Origin: Microbacterium radiodurans
Lineage (GTDB): Bacteria; Actinomycetota; Actinomycetes; Actinomycetales; Microbacteriaceae
Direction: 5' to 3'
Length of the DNA stretch: 64,000 nt
Assembly: GCF_008710705.1 (NCBI RefSeq)
Contig: NZ_VYRZ01000004.1
Coordinates: 1-64,000, forward strand
Translations under genes and position numbers: made by a program
Shown here: positions 10,262-18,919 of the stretch, one piece after another
How the letters are laid out: the number at the start of each line of letters is the position of its first letter
Position numbering within the stretch: position 1 is the stretch's first letter
The notes under the pieces: generated by a model
The model's database searches: none
What the model was told of the DNA's origin: nothing
The model's input: the letters and a program-made list of their open reading frames with translations, nothing else

Positions 10262-11239
10262 GTGGACTGGGGCGCCATCATCGGAAACACGCTCAGCTAC
10301 CTGCTGAGCCCCATCACCATCGCCTACGCCCTCGCGGCTCTCGGCCTCGCGGTGCACTTCGGCTACGCCGGCCTTCTGAACTTCGGCATGGCCGGGTTCA
10401 TGGCTCTCGGCGGATACGGGTACGCCATCTCGGTGCTGAGCTTCGGCCTGCCGTGGTGGCTCGGCATGCTCATCGGCCTCGCGCTGGCAGCGGTCTTCGC
10501 ACTCGTGCTCGGCATCCCGACGCTTCGGCTGCGGGCGGACTATCTGGCCATCGTGACCATCGCCGCGGCGGAGATCGTCCGGCTGCTGTTCACGACCCAG
10601 GTGTTCGACGAGTACACCAACTCGGCCGACGGACTCGGCAACTACCACGCCAGCTTCCGAGCGGCGAACCCGTTCCCCGAGGGGTCCTACGGCTTCGGCC
10701 CGTGGACATTCAACGCCGACGGGCTCTGGGTGCGCGTCTTCGGGCTCGCCGTCCTCGCGGTGGCGATCCTGGTCGTGTGGTCGCTCGTGCGCAGCCCCTG
10801 GGGCCGCGTGCTCAAGGGCATCCGCGAGGACGAGGATGCGGTCCGCGCGCTCGGCAAGAACGTGTTCGCCTACAAGATGCAGGCTCTCGTGGTCGGCGGC
10901 GTGATCGGCGCATTGGGCGGAATCGTCTTCGTGCTCCCGTCGGCGGTCGTGCCCTCGAGCTACACGACCTCGCTGACCTTCTTCCTCTGGACGATCCTCC
11001 TCCTCGGCGGCGCCGCGACGATCTTCGGCCCGTCCGTGGGCGCGATCATCTTCTGGATGGTGATGGCGCTCCTGGGCAACATGCTGCCCGAGCTCGCCGC
11101 CCAGGGCTTCCTTCCGATGACGAGCATCCAGGCCGGAACGCTCCGGTTCATCCTGGTCGGACTGGCGCTCATGCTGCTCGTGATCTTCCGACCGCAAGGC
11201 CTCCTCGGCGACAAGAGGGAGATGACCTTTGTCAAGTGA
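10262..11239 (+). CDS. livM: Branched-chain amino acid type ABC permease LivM
   Basis: The second permease subunit, 325 residues with eight to ten membrane helices. HFGYAGLLNFGMAGFMALGGY is the LivM hallmark and the EDEDAVRALGKNVFAYK loop contacts the ATPases. It starts with GTG three bases after the livH stop. Its end overlaps the livG start by 11 bases, so it is part of one coupled operon. It pairs with LivH to form the translocation path. Relative to E. coli LivM it lacks the long N-terminal extension, as is usual for Gram-positive versions. Confidence 0.95.
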   Translation: MDWGAIIGNTLSYLLSPITIAYALAALGLAVHFGYAGLLNFGMAGFMALGGYGYAISVLSFGLPWWLGMLIGLALAAVFALVLGIPTLRLRADYLAIVTIAAAEIVRLLFTTQVFDEYTNSADGLGNYHASFRAANPFPEGSYGFGPWTFNADGLWVRVFGLAVLAVAILVVWSLVRSPWGRVLKGIREDEDAVRALGKNVFAYKMQALVVGGVIGALGGIVFVLPSAVVPSSYTTSLTFFLWTILLLGGAATIFGPSVGAIIFWMVMALLGNMLPELAAQGFLPMTSIQAGTLRFILVGLALMLLVIFRPQGLLGDKREMTFVK

Positions 11240-12224
11240 ACTGACGCCCGACAGCGGCGCGACCCCGACGGGCAGCGTCCCCCGGGCGAAGACGACGGGC
11301 CTCGCGCGCGGCGAGGCCGTGCCCGGCGTGGCCAAGGTCGATCCGATCCTCGTGATCGACGACGTGCAGCGCCGCTTCGGCGGGCTCACGGCCGTCGACG
11401 TCGCCCACCTCGAGATCCCGCGCGGCGCCATCACGGCGCTGATCGGTCCGAACGGCGCGGGCAAGACGACCCTGTTCAATCTGCTGTGCGGCTTCGACAA
11501 GCCCAACAGCGGAAGCTGGTCGTACGACGGCAAGAACCTCGCCGGCATTCCCGCCTTCAAGGTCGCCCGGATGGGTCAGGTGCGCACCTTCCAGCTGACC
11601 AAGGCCCTCTCGCTGCTGACCGTCCTCGAGAACATGAAGCTCGGCGCACCGGGCCAGCGCGGCGAGAAGTTCTGGCAGAGCTTCATCCCCGGGATCTGGC
11701 GCAAACAGGAGGCCGCGATCGAGGAGAAGGCGCGAGGCCTGCTCGCCCGCTTCAAGCTCGACGCCAAGGAGAAGGACTTCGCCGCCAGCCTGTCGGGCGG
11801 TCAGCGCAAGCTCCTCGAGATGGCGCGTGCGCTCATGAGCGATCCGAACCTGGTGATGCTCGACGAGCCGATGGCCGGCGTCAATCCCGCCCTCACGCAG
11901 TCGCTTCTCGAGCACATCCTCGACCTCAAGGACCTTGGAATGACGGTGCTCTTCGTCGAGCACGACATGCACATGGTCCGCCACATCGCCGACTGGGTCG
12001 TCGTGATGGCCGAGGGCAAGGTCGTCGCCGAAGGGCCGCCGGATGCCGTGATGCAGGACAAGGCCGTCATCGACGCCTACCTGGGCAGCCACCAGGACGT
12101 CGACCTCGGCGTCGTGACGGGTCGGATCGGCGGGGAGCTCGACGCTTCGGCTCGGGAGCTGCTCGCCGAGATCGAGGAAGAAGAGGCGGCGTCCAGCGCC
12201 GAGGCCGAGGAGGAGACCAAATGA
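11229..12224 (+). CDS. livG: ABC transporter ATP-binding protein LivG
   Basis: An ATPase subunit of 331 residues: Walker A GPNGAGKTTLFNLL, Q-loop region QVRTFQLTKALSLLTVLEN, signature LSGGQRKLLEMARAL, Walker B LVMLDEPMAGVNP, and switch histidine in VEHDMHM. It has a 35-residue N-terminal extension and an acidic alanine/glutamate-rich tail (AEIEEEEAASSAEAEEE) not needed for the fold. The TTG start is supported by GAGGGAG eight bases upstream and by the length of the conserved region; an internal start would also be possible within the extension. It overlaps livM by 11 bases and livF by 4. Confidence 0.95.
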   Translation: MSSELTPDSGATPTGSVPRAKTTGLARGEAVPGVAKVDPILVIDDVQRRFGGLTAVDVAHLEIPRGAITALIGPNGAGKTTLFNLLCGFDKPNSGSWSYDGKNLAGIPAFKVARMGQVRTFQLTKALSLLTVLENMKLGAPGQRGEKFWQSFIPGIWRKQEAAIEEKARGLLARFKLDAKEKDFAASLSGGQRKLLEMARALMSDPNLVMLDEPMAGVNPALTQSLLEHILDLKDLGMTVLFVEHDMHMVRHIADWVVVMAEGKVVAEGPPDAVMQDKAVIDAYLGSHQDVDLGVVTGRIGGELDASARELLAEIEEEEAASSAEAEEETK

Positions 12225-12994
12225 CCGGTGCGCCGCACCCCACCGCGGCCGCGACGTCGGCAGCCCCCCAGGGGGAGGTCGTCGTCCAGGTCACCGATCT
12301 GCTGGCGGGGTACCTCCCCGGCATCAACATCATCAACAACGCCAACCTCGTCGCCCGCCAGGGCGAGCTGATCGGCATCATCGGACCGAACGGCGCCGGC
12401 AAGTCGACGCTGCTGAAGTCGATCTTCGGCATGGTGAAGGTGCGTAGCGGCGACATCACCCTGCGCGGTGAGAGCATCGTCGGGCTGAAGTCCGACAGCC
12501 TCGTCAAGCGCGGCGTCGCCTTCGTTCCGCAGACGAACAACGTCTTCCCGTCGCTGTCGATCGAGGAGAACCTCCAGATGGGCCTGTATCAGCGCCCGCG
12601 CGTGTACAAGGAGCGCCTGGAATTCGTCACGTCGATCTTCGCGGAACTCGGCAAGCGCCTGAAGCAGCGGGCCGGATCGCTCTCGGGCGGCGAGCGTCAG
12701 ATGGTGGCGATGTCGCGCGCGCTGATGATGGATCCCGCCGTCCTGCTGCTCGACGAGCCGAGCGCGGGCCTGTCACCCGTACGGCAGGACGATGCGTTCA
12801 TCCGCGTCTCGGACATCAACAAGGCCGGCGTCACGACGATCATGGTCGAGCAGAACGCCCGCCGGTGCCTGCAGATCTGCGACCGCGGCTACGTCCTCGA
12901 CCAGGGCCGCGATGCCTACGAGGGCACGGGACGCGAGCTGCTGAACGACCCGAAGGTCATCGGCCTGTACCTGGGCACCCTCGGCACGGACTGA
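12221..12994 (+). CDS. livF: ABC transporter ATP-binding protein LivF
   Basis: The second ATPase, 257 residues: Walker A GPNGAGKSTLLKSIFG, signature LSGGERQMVAMSRAL, Walker B VLLLDEPSAGLSP, and VEQNARRCLQI at the switch region, typical of LivF. It starts as ATGA overlapping the livG stop, so the two ATPases are made together. It ends the rightward operon and is followed by two strong hairpins that separate it from the convergent livK. Confidence 0.95.
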   Translation: MTGAPHPTAAATSAAPQGEVVVQVTDLLAGYLPGINIINNANLVARQGELIGIIGPNGAGKSTLLKSIFGMVKVRSGDITLRGESIVGLKSDSLVKRGVAFVPQTNNVFPSLSIEENLQMGLYQRPRVYKERLEFVTSIFAELGKRLKQRAGSLSGGERQMVAMSRALMMDPAVLLLDEPSAGLSPVRQDDAFIRVSDINKAGVTTIMVEQNARRCLQICDRGYVLDQGRDAYEGTGRELLNDPKVIGLYLGTLGTD

Positions 12995-13002
12995 ACACGC
13001 AC

Positions 13003-13059
13003 GACGCGCAACGCGTGAGGCCCCGGGATCTGTTCCCGGGGCCTCACGCGTTGCGCGTC
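13003..13059. terminator. livF/livK terminator hairpin 1
   Basis: A perfect 26-bp stem (13003-13028 with 13034-13059) with loop TCTGT, the strongest hairpin in the window, directly after livF. It can act in both directions between convergent genes. Confidence 0.85.
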
Positions 13060-13081
13060 ACGGCGGCCCGAGACACACGCA

Positions 13082-13114
13082 GAAGCGCCCGGGAGCCTGA
13101 GCTCCCGAGCGCTT
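13082..13114. terminator. livK-side terminator hairpin 2
   Basis: An inverted repeat of 14 bp (13082-13095 with 13101-13114) with one mismatch and a six-base loop lies 13 bases past the livK stop and probably ends leftward transcription. Confidence 0.65.
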
Positions 13115-13127
13115 CGTCGGCGTGTGA

Positions 13128-14399
13128 TCAGTCGTTCACGCGGGTGTGGGTGTTGTCGGCGCCGTACTGGAAGATGCCGATGGTCGCCTCGGTCGGGTCG
13201 CCGTTCTCGTCGAACGTGATCGGACCGGAGTAGCCGTCGTAGTCCGCGGTGCCGCCGTCGAGGATGATGTCGGCGCACTCGGCGAACGTGGTGCACTTCT
13301 CACCGTCGCCGGTGCCGCCCGAGACCTCCTGGAGCTTTCCGGCGATGGTCGGGCCGTCGGTCGCGTTGGCGGCCAGCGCGGCGAGTGCCAGGAGCACCGC
13401 GGCGTCGTACGACTCGGCGGCGTAGGACTGGTCCTCGAGCTCGGCGTTGCCGGCCTCGGTCCAGGCGGCGTTCAGACGCTCGACGAAGTCGTCCTCGAGC
13501 ACCGGACCGGGCGTCGTGCCCTTGGCGCCCTCGAGCGAGACCGGGATGTCGGCGCCCCACTGCTTGAGGTTGCCGTCGACGAGGTAGAAGTTCTCGGCCG
13601 ACTGTCCGGCGTTGACCAGCAGCGGCGCGATCGTGGCGAACTCGTCGAACGTGATCGCGACGATCGCGTCGGGGTTCGCCGCGGCGATCGTCGCCACCTG
13701 CGCATCGAACGAGGTGTCGCCGGTGTTGAAGGACGCTTCTGCGACGACCTCACCGCCGGTGCCCTCGAACACCTCCTTGACGACGCCCTCGAGGCCCGTG
13801 CCGTAGGCGTCGTTGATGTAGATGATGCCGATCGTGCTGTGGCCGTCCTCGGCGATCTGGTTCGCCAGCACCTCGCCCTGGAGCAGGTCGCTCGGAGCGG
13901 TGCGCCAGTAGAGGTTGTTGTCGTCCCACGTGGTGAAGTCCGGCGACGTGTTCGCCGGCGAGAACGTGATGATGTTCTCCGAGACGTTGCTGTCGAGGAA
14001 GAGCTTGCTCACGCCCGACGCCGCGGCGCCGATCATGGCCGAGACGCCTTCGCTCTGCAGACGCGGGACCGTGGTCTCGTAGGCCTTGTTGTCGGTGTCG
14101 CCCGAGTCGCCGGGGCTGAGCTCGACGGTGATGCCCTTGGCCGCTTCGTTGATCTCGTTGACGGCGAGCAGGACGCCGGCCTCCTCGGGCGGGCCGAGGA
14201 AGGCGAGGCTGCCGGTCTGGGGCAGGACGGTGCCGATCTTGAGGGTCAGGTCCTCCCGGTCGCCGGCGGGCGCGCTGCTGCTGCCGGATTCGGCCGGCGA
14301 AGAGTCGCCGGCGCAGCCGGCCAGAACGAGGGCACTCGCGCTGATCAGGGCGATGCCGCCGATGACCTTCGCAGTGCGGGAACGGGTGAGAACGCCCAT
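13128..14399 (-). CDS. livK: Branched-chain amino acid type substrate-binding lipoprotein
   Basis: A 423-residue exported solute-binding protein. The signal peptide ends in the lipobox LVLAGC, so Cys29 should be lipid-anchored. A serine-rich linker is followed by the type I periplasmic-binding fold (KIGTVLPQTGSLAFLG; VSAMIGAAASGVSK; IIYINDAYGTG). It delivers ligand to LivHM. It is transcribed toward the transporter operon from the opposite strand rather than being its first gene, which lets receptor and pump levels be set separately. AAGGAG lies six bases before the ATG; TAGGTT about 55 bases upstream may be the -10 box. Confidence 0.93.
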   Translation of the reverse strand: MGVLTRSRTAKVIGGIALISASALVLAGCAGDSSPAESGSSSAPAGDREDLTLKIGTVLPQTGSLAFLGPPEEAGVLLAVNEINEAAKGITVELSPGDSGDTDNKAYETTVPRLQSEGVSAMIGAAASGVSKLFLDSNVSENIITFSPANTSPDFTTWDDNNLYWRTAPSDLLQGEVLANQIAEDGHSTIGIIYINDAYGTGLEGVVKEVFEGTGGEVVAEASFNTGDTSFDAQVATIAAANPDAIVAITFDEFATIAPLLVNAGQSAENFYLVDGNLKQWGADIPVSLEGAKGTTPGPVLEDDFVERLNAAWTEAGNAELEDQSYAAESYDAAVLLALAALAANATDGPTIAGKLQEVSGGTGDGEKCTTFAECADIILDGGTADYDGYSGPITFDENGDPTEATIGIFQYGADNTHTRVND

Positions 14400-14614
14400 T
14401 GTGCTCCTTGGTGAGTCGGGTACGCGGCACCGGAGCGCTGCGCAGGTTGGGTCAAACCTAGTGGGGCAGCCGGGTCGGTGATGTTGCGATGTGTTAACGG
14501 TCTGTTACGCGACCGAATCGTTACCTCGCCCCCGCCGCGACACGGATGGGACCGGTGCCACCGGTCGACGCGCGCGCCACCGCTCGCGGCCCGGACGCCG
14601 TCGCCTGCAGCCGC

Positions 14615-15556
14615 TCAGACGACGGGCGCGACGTCGGATGCCGCGGGCCGCCGACGCGGACGTCGGGCCGCGCGCACCGAGTCGATCGTGAGCACCACGA
14701 GCGCGAGCCAGACGAGCGCGAACCCGATCCAGCGCTCGAGGGGCATGGGCTCGCCGAGAATCCACGCACCGGTGACGAACTGGAGGATGGGCGCGACGAA
14801 CTGCAGGAGGCCGACGACAGTGAGCGAGCTGCGCCGTGCACCGGCGGCGAAGAAGAGCAGCGGCGTGGCGGTCACGATGCCCGCCAGCAGCACGAGAGCC
14901 GTGTGCCCGCCGCTGACGGCGCCGAGGGCGAGCCCGCCGGTGACGGCGACCACGATGAGCTGCACGACGGCGACGGGAGCCAGCCAGAGCGACTCGAGCG
15001 TGAGCCCGCTGGCCGCATCGACCGACGGGCCGATCTGCTTCTTCACGAGGCCGTACGCTCCGAAGCTGCCCGCGAGGGTGAGCGCGATCCAGGGGAAGGC
15101 GCCGTAGCCGACCACGATCACGACGACGGCGACGACGGCGATGCCGATCGCGACCCACTGCGCGCGCCGCAGGCGCTCCCCCAGCACGAGTACCCCCAGC
15201 AGCACCGTGACGATCGGGTTGATGAAGTACCCGAGACTCCCCTCGATGACGTGCCCCGTCAGGGTGCTGATGAGGAAGACCTGCCAGTTCACGTAGATGA
15301 GGGCGCCGGCGACGATCGTCCACAACACGAGGCGCGGGGTGCGCAGAATGGCCCGCAGTTTGGGCCAGGCGCGCAGCACCGTCAGCAGCAGCGCGCAGAA
15401 CACCAGCGAGAAGAGGATGCGCCAGGCGACGACCTCGAACGGTCCCATCGGCGCGAGCAGCAGGAAGTAGAGGGGCATGAAGCCCCACAGCACGTACGCC
15501 GCGAGCGCGTACACCCCGCCGAGGGTGCGTTCGCGAGCGGGATCGAGGGGCGTCAC
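14615..15556 (-). CDS. rarD: EamA family transporter RarD
   Basis: A 313-residue DMT-superfamily membrane protein with about ten hydrophobic segments and the RarD-type opening YVLWGFMPLYFLLL, followed by VNWQVFLIS and NPIVTVLLG motifs. RarD proteins are putative permeases; the substrate is unknown (chloramphenicol sensitivity gave the name). The GTG start is the first codon before the conserved domain and has GGAGG directly adjacent, so spacing is poor and an internal start is possible. Monocistronic, leftward, 215 bases from livK. Confidence 0.88.
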   Translation of the reverse strand: MTPLDPARERTLGGVYALAAYVLWGFMPLYFLLLAPMGPFEVVAWRILFSLVFCALLLTVLRAWPKLRAILRTPRLVLWTIVAGALIYVNWQVFLISTLTGHVIEGSLGYFINPIVTVLLGVLVLGERLRRAQWVAIGIAVVAVVVIVVGYGAFPWIALTLAGSFGAYGLVKKQIGPSVDAASGLTLESLWLAPVAVVQLIVVAVTGGLALGAVSGGHTALVLLAGIVTATPLLFFAAGARRSSLTVVGLLQFVAPILQFVTGAWILGEPMPLERWIGFALVWLALVVLTIDSVRAARRPRRRPAASDVAPVV

Positions 15557-15646
15557 CCTCCGAGCCTAGGACCGCACCGCACGCCGGGACGCCGCCGGGC
15601 CCGCCATCCGCCGCCCGTCGCCTGCCAACCGGGCGCGGAGGAACGA

Positions 15647-15681
15647 CGAAGGCCCGGATGCTCGCGGCATCCGGGCCTTCG
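15647..15681. terminator. groES terminator
   Basis: A perfect 15-bp stem (15647-15661 with 15667-15681) with a five-base loop lies 15 bases past the groES stop. The stem again contains inverted GGATGC/GCATCC. Confidence 0.8.
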
Positions 15682-15696
15682 GAAGTGTTCGGGGTG

Positions 15697-15993
15697 TCAG
15701 CGAACGACGACCGCGAGGACGTCACGCGCCGAGAGCACGAGGAACTCGTCGGCACCGAACTTGACCTCGGTTCCGCCGTACTTGCTGTAGATCACCCGGT
15801 CGCCGACGGCGACGTCGAGCGGAACACGGTTGCCGTTGTCATCGATGCGGCCGGGGCCCACGGCCACGACCTCGCCCTCCTGGGGCTTCTCCTTGGCGGT
15901 GTCGGGGATGACCAGGCCACTTGCGGTGGTCTGCTCGGCCTCGACCTGCTTGATGACGATGCGGTCCTCGAGCGGCTTGATGGAAACCGACAC
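15697..15993 (-). CDS. groES: Co-chaperonin GroES
   Basis: The 98-residue Cpn10 subunit, whose heptamer caps GroEL. It opens [13 protein letters not shown], has the mobile loop around [12 protein letters not shown], and [21 protein letters not shown] at the end, all canonical. No groEL follows; the gene is closed by its own terminator, so the chaperonin large subunit must be encoded elsewhere, as in many actinobacteria with several groEL copies. Two CIRCE elements straddle its promoter, so HrcA repression with heat-shock release is expected. Confidence 0.98.
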   Translation of the reverse strand: MSVSIKPLEDRIVIKQVEAEQTTASGLVIPDTAKEKPQEGEVVAVGPGRIDDNGNRVPLDVAVGDRVIYSKYGGTEVKFGADEFLVLSARDVLAVVVR

Positions 15994-16021
15994 GGTCTAC
16001 CTCTTTCTTCGACAAGACTGG

Positions 16022-16048
16022 TTGGCAATCTCACCCTGAGAGTGCCAG
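16022..16048. promoter_or_regulatory. CIRCE operator (promoter-distal half-site variant)
   Basis: TTGGCAATC and GAGTGCCAG flank a 9-base spacer, matching the HrcA-binding CIRCE layout with two mismatches in symmetry. It lies in the groES leader, between the -10 box and the start codon. Confidence 0.8.
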
Positions 16049-16053
16049 TCGCC

Positions 16054-16083
16054 AGTCTACGGGGGAGGTTGGCACTCATGCAA
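16054..16083 (-). promoter_or_regulatory. groES: groES promoter
   Basis: On the minus strand TTGCAT (16078-16083) and TAGACT (16054-16059) are 18 bases apart. The -35 lies inside the spacer of the upstream CIRCE and transcription would begin between the two CIRCE copies, so bound HrcA should block it completely. Confidence 0.65.
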
Positions 16084-16095
16084 CGCGAGTGCCAG
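16069..16095. promoter_or_regulatory. CIRCE operator (near-perfect)
   Basis: TTGGCACTC, nine bases, GAGTGCCAG: an almost perfect CIRCE inverted repeat overlapping the groES -35 box and only four bases from the -10 box of the divergent methyltransferase gene. Confidence 0.9.
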
Positions 16096-16099
16096 CCCG

Positions 16100-16105
16100 T
16101 AGGCT
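16100..16105 (+). promoter_or_regulatory. -10 box for a leaderless methyltransferase mRNA
   Basis: TAGGCT ends six bases before the GTG start, so transcription should begin at or next to the start codon. No ribosome-binding site is present. The adjoining CIRCE would cover its -35 region. Confidence 0.5.
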
Positions 16106-16111
16106 GACGGG

Positions 16112-17311
16112 GTGGATTCCGCCGAGCTCGCCGCCCTGCTGACCCCCGAGGGACTGCGGCTCGTCGATGCCCTCTCCATCACCTCGACGGCGGATGCCGC
16201 GACCGCCGTCTCGCGGCTGCGCGCCGCCGGGCACTCCCCCGACCTCGTCTCGGCCGTCGTCGGACAGGCGCGCCTGCGCGAGCGTGCGCAGGCGAAGTTC
16301 GGCCCGTTCGCCGAGCGCATGCTCTTCACGCGCGCCGGGCTCGAACAGGCCACCCGCCTCGCCGTCGCGGCCCGTCACGCGGGACGGTTCCGCGACGCCG
16401 GCATCGGGCGCGTGGCCGACCTCGGGTGCGGCATCGGCGGCGACGCGCTCGGATTCGCGGGCATCGGCCTGGACGTCCTCGCCGTCGACGCCGATGAGAT
16501 CACCGCGGCGATCGCCGCCTACAACCTCGCCCCGTTCGGCGACTCCACCACCGTCCGCCACGCCCGCGCCGAAGAGGTCGACCTCGACGGCGTCGACGCC
16601 GTCTGGCTCGATCCCGCTCGCCGCACCGCGGGTCACAGCGAGACACGGCGACTCGCGGCATCCGACTACACACCCTCTCTCGCGTGGGCTTTCGCCCTCG
16701 CGGAACGGATGCCGGTGGGCATCAAGCTCGGTCCGGGGTTCGACCGCAGCGACATCCCCGAGGACGTCGAAGCCCAGTGGATCAGCGTCGACGGGTCGAC
16801 GATCGAGCTCGTCCTGTGGTCGGGGTCGCTCGCCCGGTCCGGAGTCCGCCGTGCGGCGCTCGTGATCCGCGGCGACGCCGCCGCCGAGCTCACCGCCGAC
16901 GCCGACACCGTCGACGCGGACGTCCGCGAGCTCGGAGAGTTCCTGCACGAGCCGGAGGGCGCCGTCATCCGGGCGCGCCTGATCGGCGAGGTCGCGCGCT
17001 CGATCGGAGCCGGCATGCTGCCCGGCGGCACGGCCTACATGACCTCCGACAGCGGCGCGACGACGCCCTTCGCGACGACGTTCCGCGTGCGGGAGGTCCT
17101 GCCGCTGAAGGTCCGCGACATCGACGCGGCGCTCCGCCGCGACGGGATCGGGACCCTCGAGATCAAGAAGCGCGGCGTCGACATCGACCCGGCGCAGTTC
17201 CGCAGGAAGCTCGCACTGCGCGGCGGCCGGGACGGAAGCGCGGCGACGCTCTTCCTGACGCGCCTCGGCGACCGGCGCGTCGCCGTTCTGGCCGACCGCC
17301 TCTCGGCCTGA
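16112..17311 (+). CDS. Class I SAM-dependent methyltransferase, THUMP-like
   Basis: A 399-residue protein. A helical N-terminal part precedes the Rossmann SAM-binding motif VADLGCGIGGDALGFA and the acidic motif VLAVDADE. VWLDPARRTAGH resembles the DPPR catalytic region of RNA methyltransferases, and the C-terminal 100 residues match the THUMP_like domain found with it (EIKKRGVDIDPAQFRRKL). The substrate is unknown, perhaps rRNA or tRNA. The GTG start has no ribosome-binding site but sits six bases after a TAGGCT box, so a leaderless transcript is likely. It is divergent from groES and shares the CIRCE region, so heat-shock co-regulation is possible. Confidence 0.88.
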   Translation: MDSAELAALLTPEGLRLVDALSITSTADAATAVSRLRAAGHSPDLVSAVVGQARLRERAQAKFGPFAERMLFTRAGLEQATRLAVAARHAGRFRDAGIGRVADLGCGIGGDALGFAGIGLDVLAVDADEITAAIAAYNLAPFGDSTTVRHARAEEVDLDGVDAVWLDPARRTAGHSETRRLAASDYTPSLAWAFALAERMPVGIKLGPGFDRSDIPEDVEAQWISVDGSTIELVLWSGSLARSGVRRAALVIRGDAAAELTADADTVDADVRELGEFLHEPEGAVIRARLIGEVARSIGAGMLPGGTAYMTSDSGATTPFATTFRVREVLPLKVRDIDAALRRDGIGTLEIKKRGVDIDPAQFRRKLALRGGRDGSAATLFLTRLGDRRVAVLADRLSA

Positions 17312-17409
17312 TCGGCGGCGAGCCAGGCTCGCGAGAACCCACGACCGCGGCGAGAATCACCGCCTCCGCGCGAGTTTCACGGCGCATCGCGATCGCCACC
17401 CTGCGCCGG

Positions 17410-17428
17410 GGCGCCGCGGTGCGGCGCC
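17410..17428. terminator. Short terminator hairpin between convergent genes
   Basis: GGCGCCGC, loop GGT, GCGGCGCC: a perfect 8-bp stem five bases beyond the stop of the leftward membrane gene and 98 bases beyond the methyltransferase gene. Confidence 0.5.
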
Positions 17429-17432
17429 GGCG

Positions 17433-17867
17433 TCAGCCGATGAGCCCCGCGCGGAACGCCGCCCACACCAGCCAGCCGGCGCTGTAGACGAGCGAGACCA
17501 GTCCGAGCAGCAGCGACCACACCGCGACCGCACGGCGCTCCCACGGGCGCCGCAGCGCCAGGATCGCGAGGGCGACGGCGGCGATGCCGAGCGGGAAGGC
17601 CCAGCCGACGACGAGCGAGAGCGCGAGCGCCACCACGGCGAGGCCGAGCGCCCAGGCGCCCGACCGCGGCAGCGCCTCGGGCTCCGGCGCCCAGGCGACG
17701 CTCGTGTGAACCGACTCCGTGACGGGGGTCGGCTGGGTCAGCGCACGCTCGAACCCGCCCCGGTGCTCGCCCGGGAGCGCCGCGGTGGGCGGGGCCGCCG
17801 CGGGGGCGGCGCCGATCCCGTCGGACCGGCGCGCGGCGCGCGTCGGCGGCATCCCCTCGTCCGTCAT
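17433..17867 (-). CDS. Small membrane protein at the end of the tsaD operon
   Basis: A 144-residue protein of unknown function. The first 65 residues are proline/alanine-rich and probably disordered; the rest holds three hydrophobic helices (about 71-90, 91-105, 112-140), with RRPWERR between the second and third, placing basic residues on the cytoplasmic side. The ATG overlaps the tsaD stop by one base (TGATG). DUF4190-like small membrane proteins have this shape, but the assignment is loose. It is the last gene of the acpS-to-tsaD operon. Confidence 0.75.
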   Translation of the reverse strand: MTDEGMPPTRAARRSDGIGAAPAAAPPTAALPGEHRGGFERALTQPTPVTESVHTSVAWAPEPEALPRSGAWALGLAVVALALSLVVGWAFPLGIAAVALAILALRRPWERRAVAVWSLLLGLVSLVYSAGWLVWAAFRAGLIG

Positions 17868-18919
17868 CAGCGCACCTGGATCTCGGTCACCGGCAGCGTC
17901 GAATCCGCGCCGAAGGCCAGGCGGGAGGGCGCGGCGCCCGAGGCGATCAGTTCGGCGGCGAGCGCCGCGATCATGGCGCCGTTGTCGGTGCAGAGGCTCA
18001 GCGGCGGGATGCGGACCGCGACGCCCGCCGCCGCGGCGCGCTCGAGCGCGACCTCGCGCAGACGCCGGTTCGCGATGACGCCGCCGCCCAGCAGCAGGCG
18101 GGGAACGCCGTGCTGCGCGCACGCGTCGAGGGCCTTCGTGACGAGGACGTCGACGACCGCTTCGCGGAAGGACGCCGCGACGTCGGCGACGGGCACGGGT
18201 TCGCCGGCGGCCTCGCGCTGCTCGATCCATCGAGCCACGGCGGTCTTGAGCCCCGAGAAGGAGAAGTCGTAGCGGTGCGCAGCCAGGTCGGAGGCGCGCG
18301 ACAGTCCGCGCGGGAAGCGGATCGCCTGCGGATCGCCCGTCGCGGCGGCGCGGTCGATCTCGGGCCCGCCCGGATACGGGAGCCCGAGGATGCGCGCGAT
18401 CTTGTCGAATGCCTCTCCAGCCGCGTCGTCCATCGTCTCGCCGAGCATCTCGACGTCCGAAACCAGATCGCGGACGAGCAGGAGCGAGGTGTGACCGCCG
18501 CTGACCAGCAGCGCGACGGTGGGGTACTCGACGTCGTCGCCGGTGAGGATGTCGGCGGCGATGTGACCGACGAGATGGTTCACGGCGTACAGCGGCTTGT
18601 CGAGCGAGACCGCGAGCGCCTTCGCCGCACCGACCCCGACCATCAGGGCACCCGCGAGTCCGGGGCCGCTCGTCACGGCGACGGCGTCGAGGTCGCCGAG
18701 CGCGATGCCGGCCTCGGCGACGGCGGCTTCGATCGCAGGCTGCAGAGCCTCGAGGTGGGCGCGCGCGGCGACCTCGGGGACGACACCGCCGTAGCGGGCG
18801 TGCTCGGCCATCGAGCTCGCGATCGTGTTCGAGAGCAGACGGCGGCCACGGACGATGCCGATGCCGGTCTCGTCGCAGCTCGTCTCGATGCCGAGCACGA
18901 GCGGTTCGGCGGCGGTCAT
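17867..18919 (-). CDS. tsaD: tRNA N6-threonylcarbamoyladenosine transferase subunit TsaD
   Basis: A 350-residue protein catalysing transfer of the threonylcarbamoyl group onto A37 of ANN-decoding tRNAs, with TsaB and TsaE. It starts [13 protein letters not shown], has the metal-binding NHLVGH motif, the [11 protein letters not shown] nucleotide loop and the [13 protein letters not shown] motif. It overlaps rimI upstream by four bases (ATGA). All three Tsa proteins for the final step are in this operon; TsaC is not in the window. Essential in most bacteria. Confidence 0.97.
   Translation of the reverse strand: MTAAEPLVLGIETSCDETGIGIVRGRRLLSNTIASSMAEHARYGGVVPEVAARAHLEALQPAIEAAVAEAGIALGDLDAVAVTSGPGLAGALMVGVGAAKALAVSLDKPLYAVNHLVGHIAADILTGDDVEYPTVALLVSGGHTSLLLVRDLVSDVEMLGETMDDAAGEAFDKIARILGLPYPGGPEIDRAAATGDPQAIRFPRGLSRASDLAAHRYDFSFSGLKTAVARWIEQREAAGEPVPVADVAASFREAVVDVLVTKALDACAQHGVPRLLLGGGVIANRRLREVALERAAAAGVAVRIPPLSLCTDNGAMIAALAAELIASGAAPSRLAFGADSTLPVTEIQVR

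Noticed and set aside
9029..11560. Long open frames antisense to livH, livM and livG
   Set aside because: Typical high-GC shadow frames; the sense genes have clear motifs and coupled starts.
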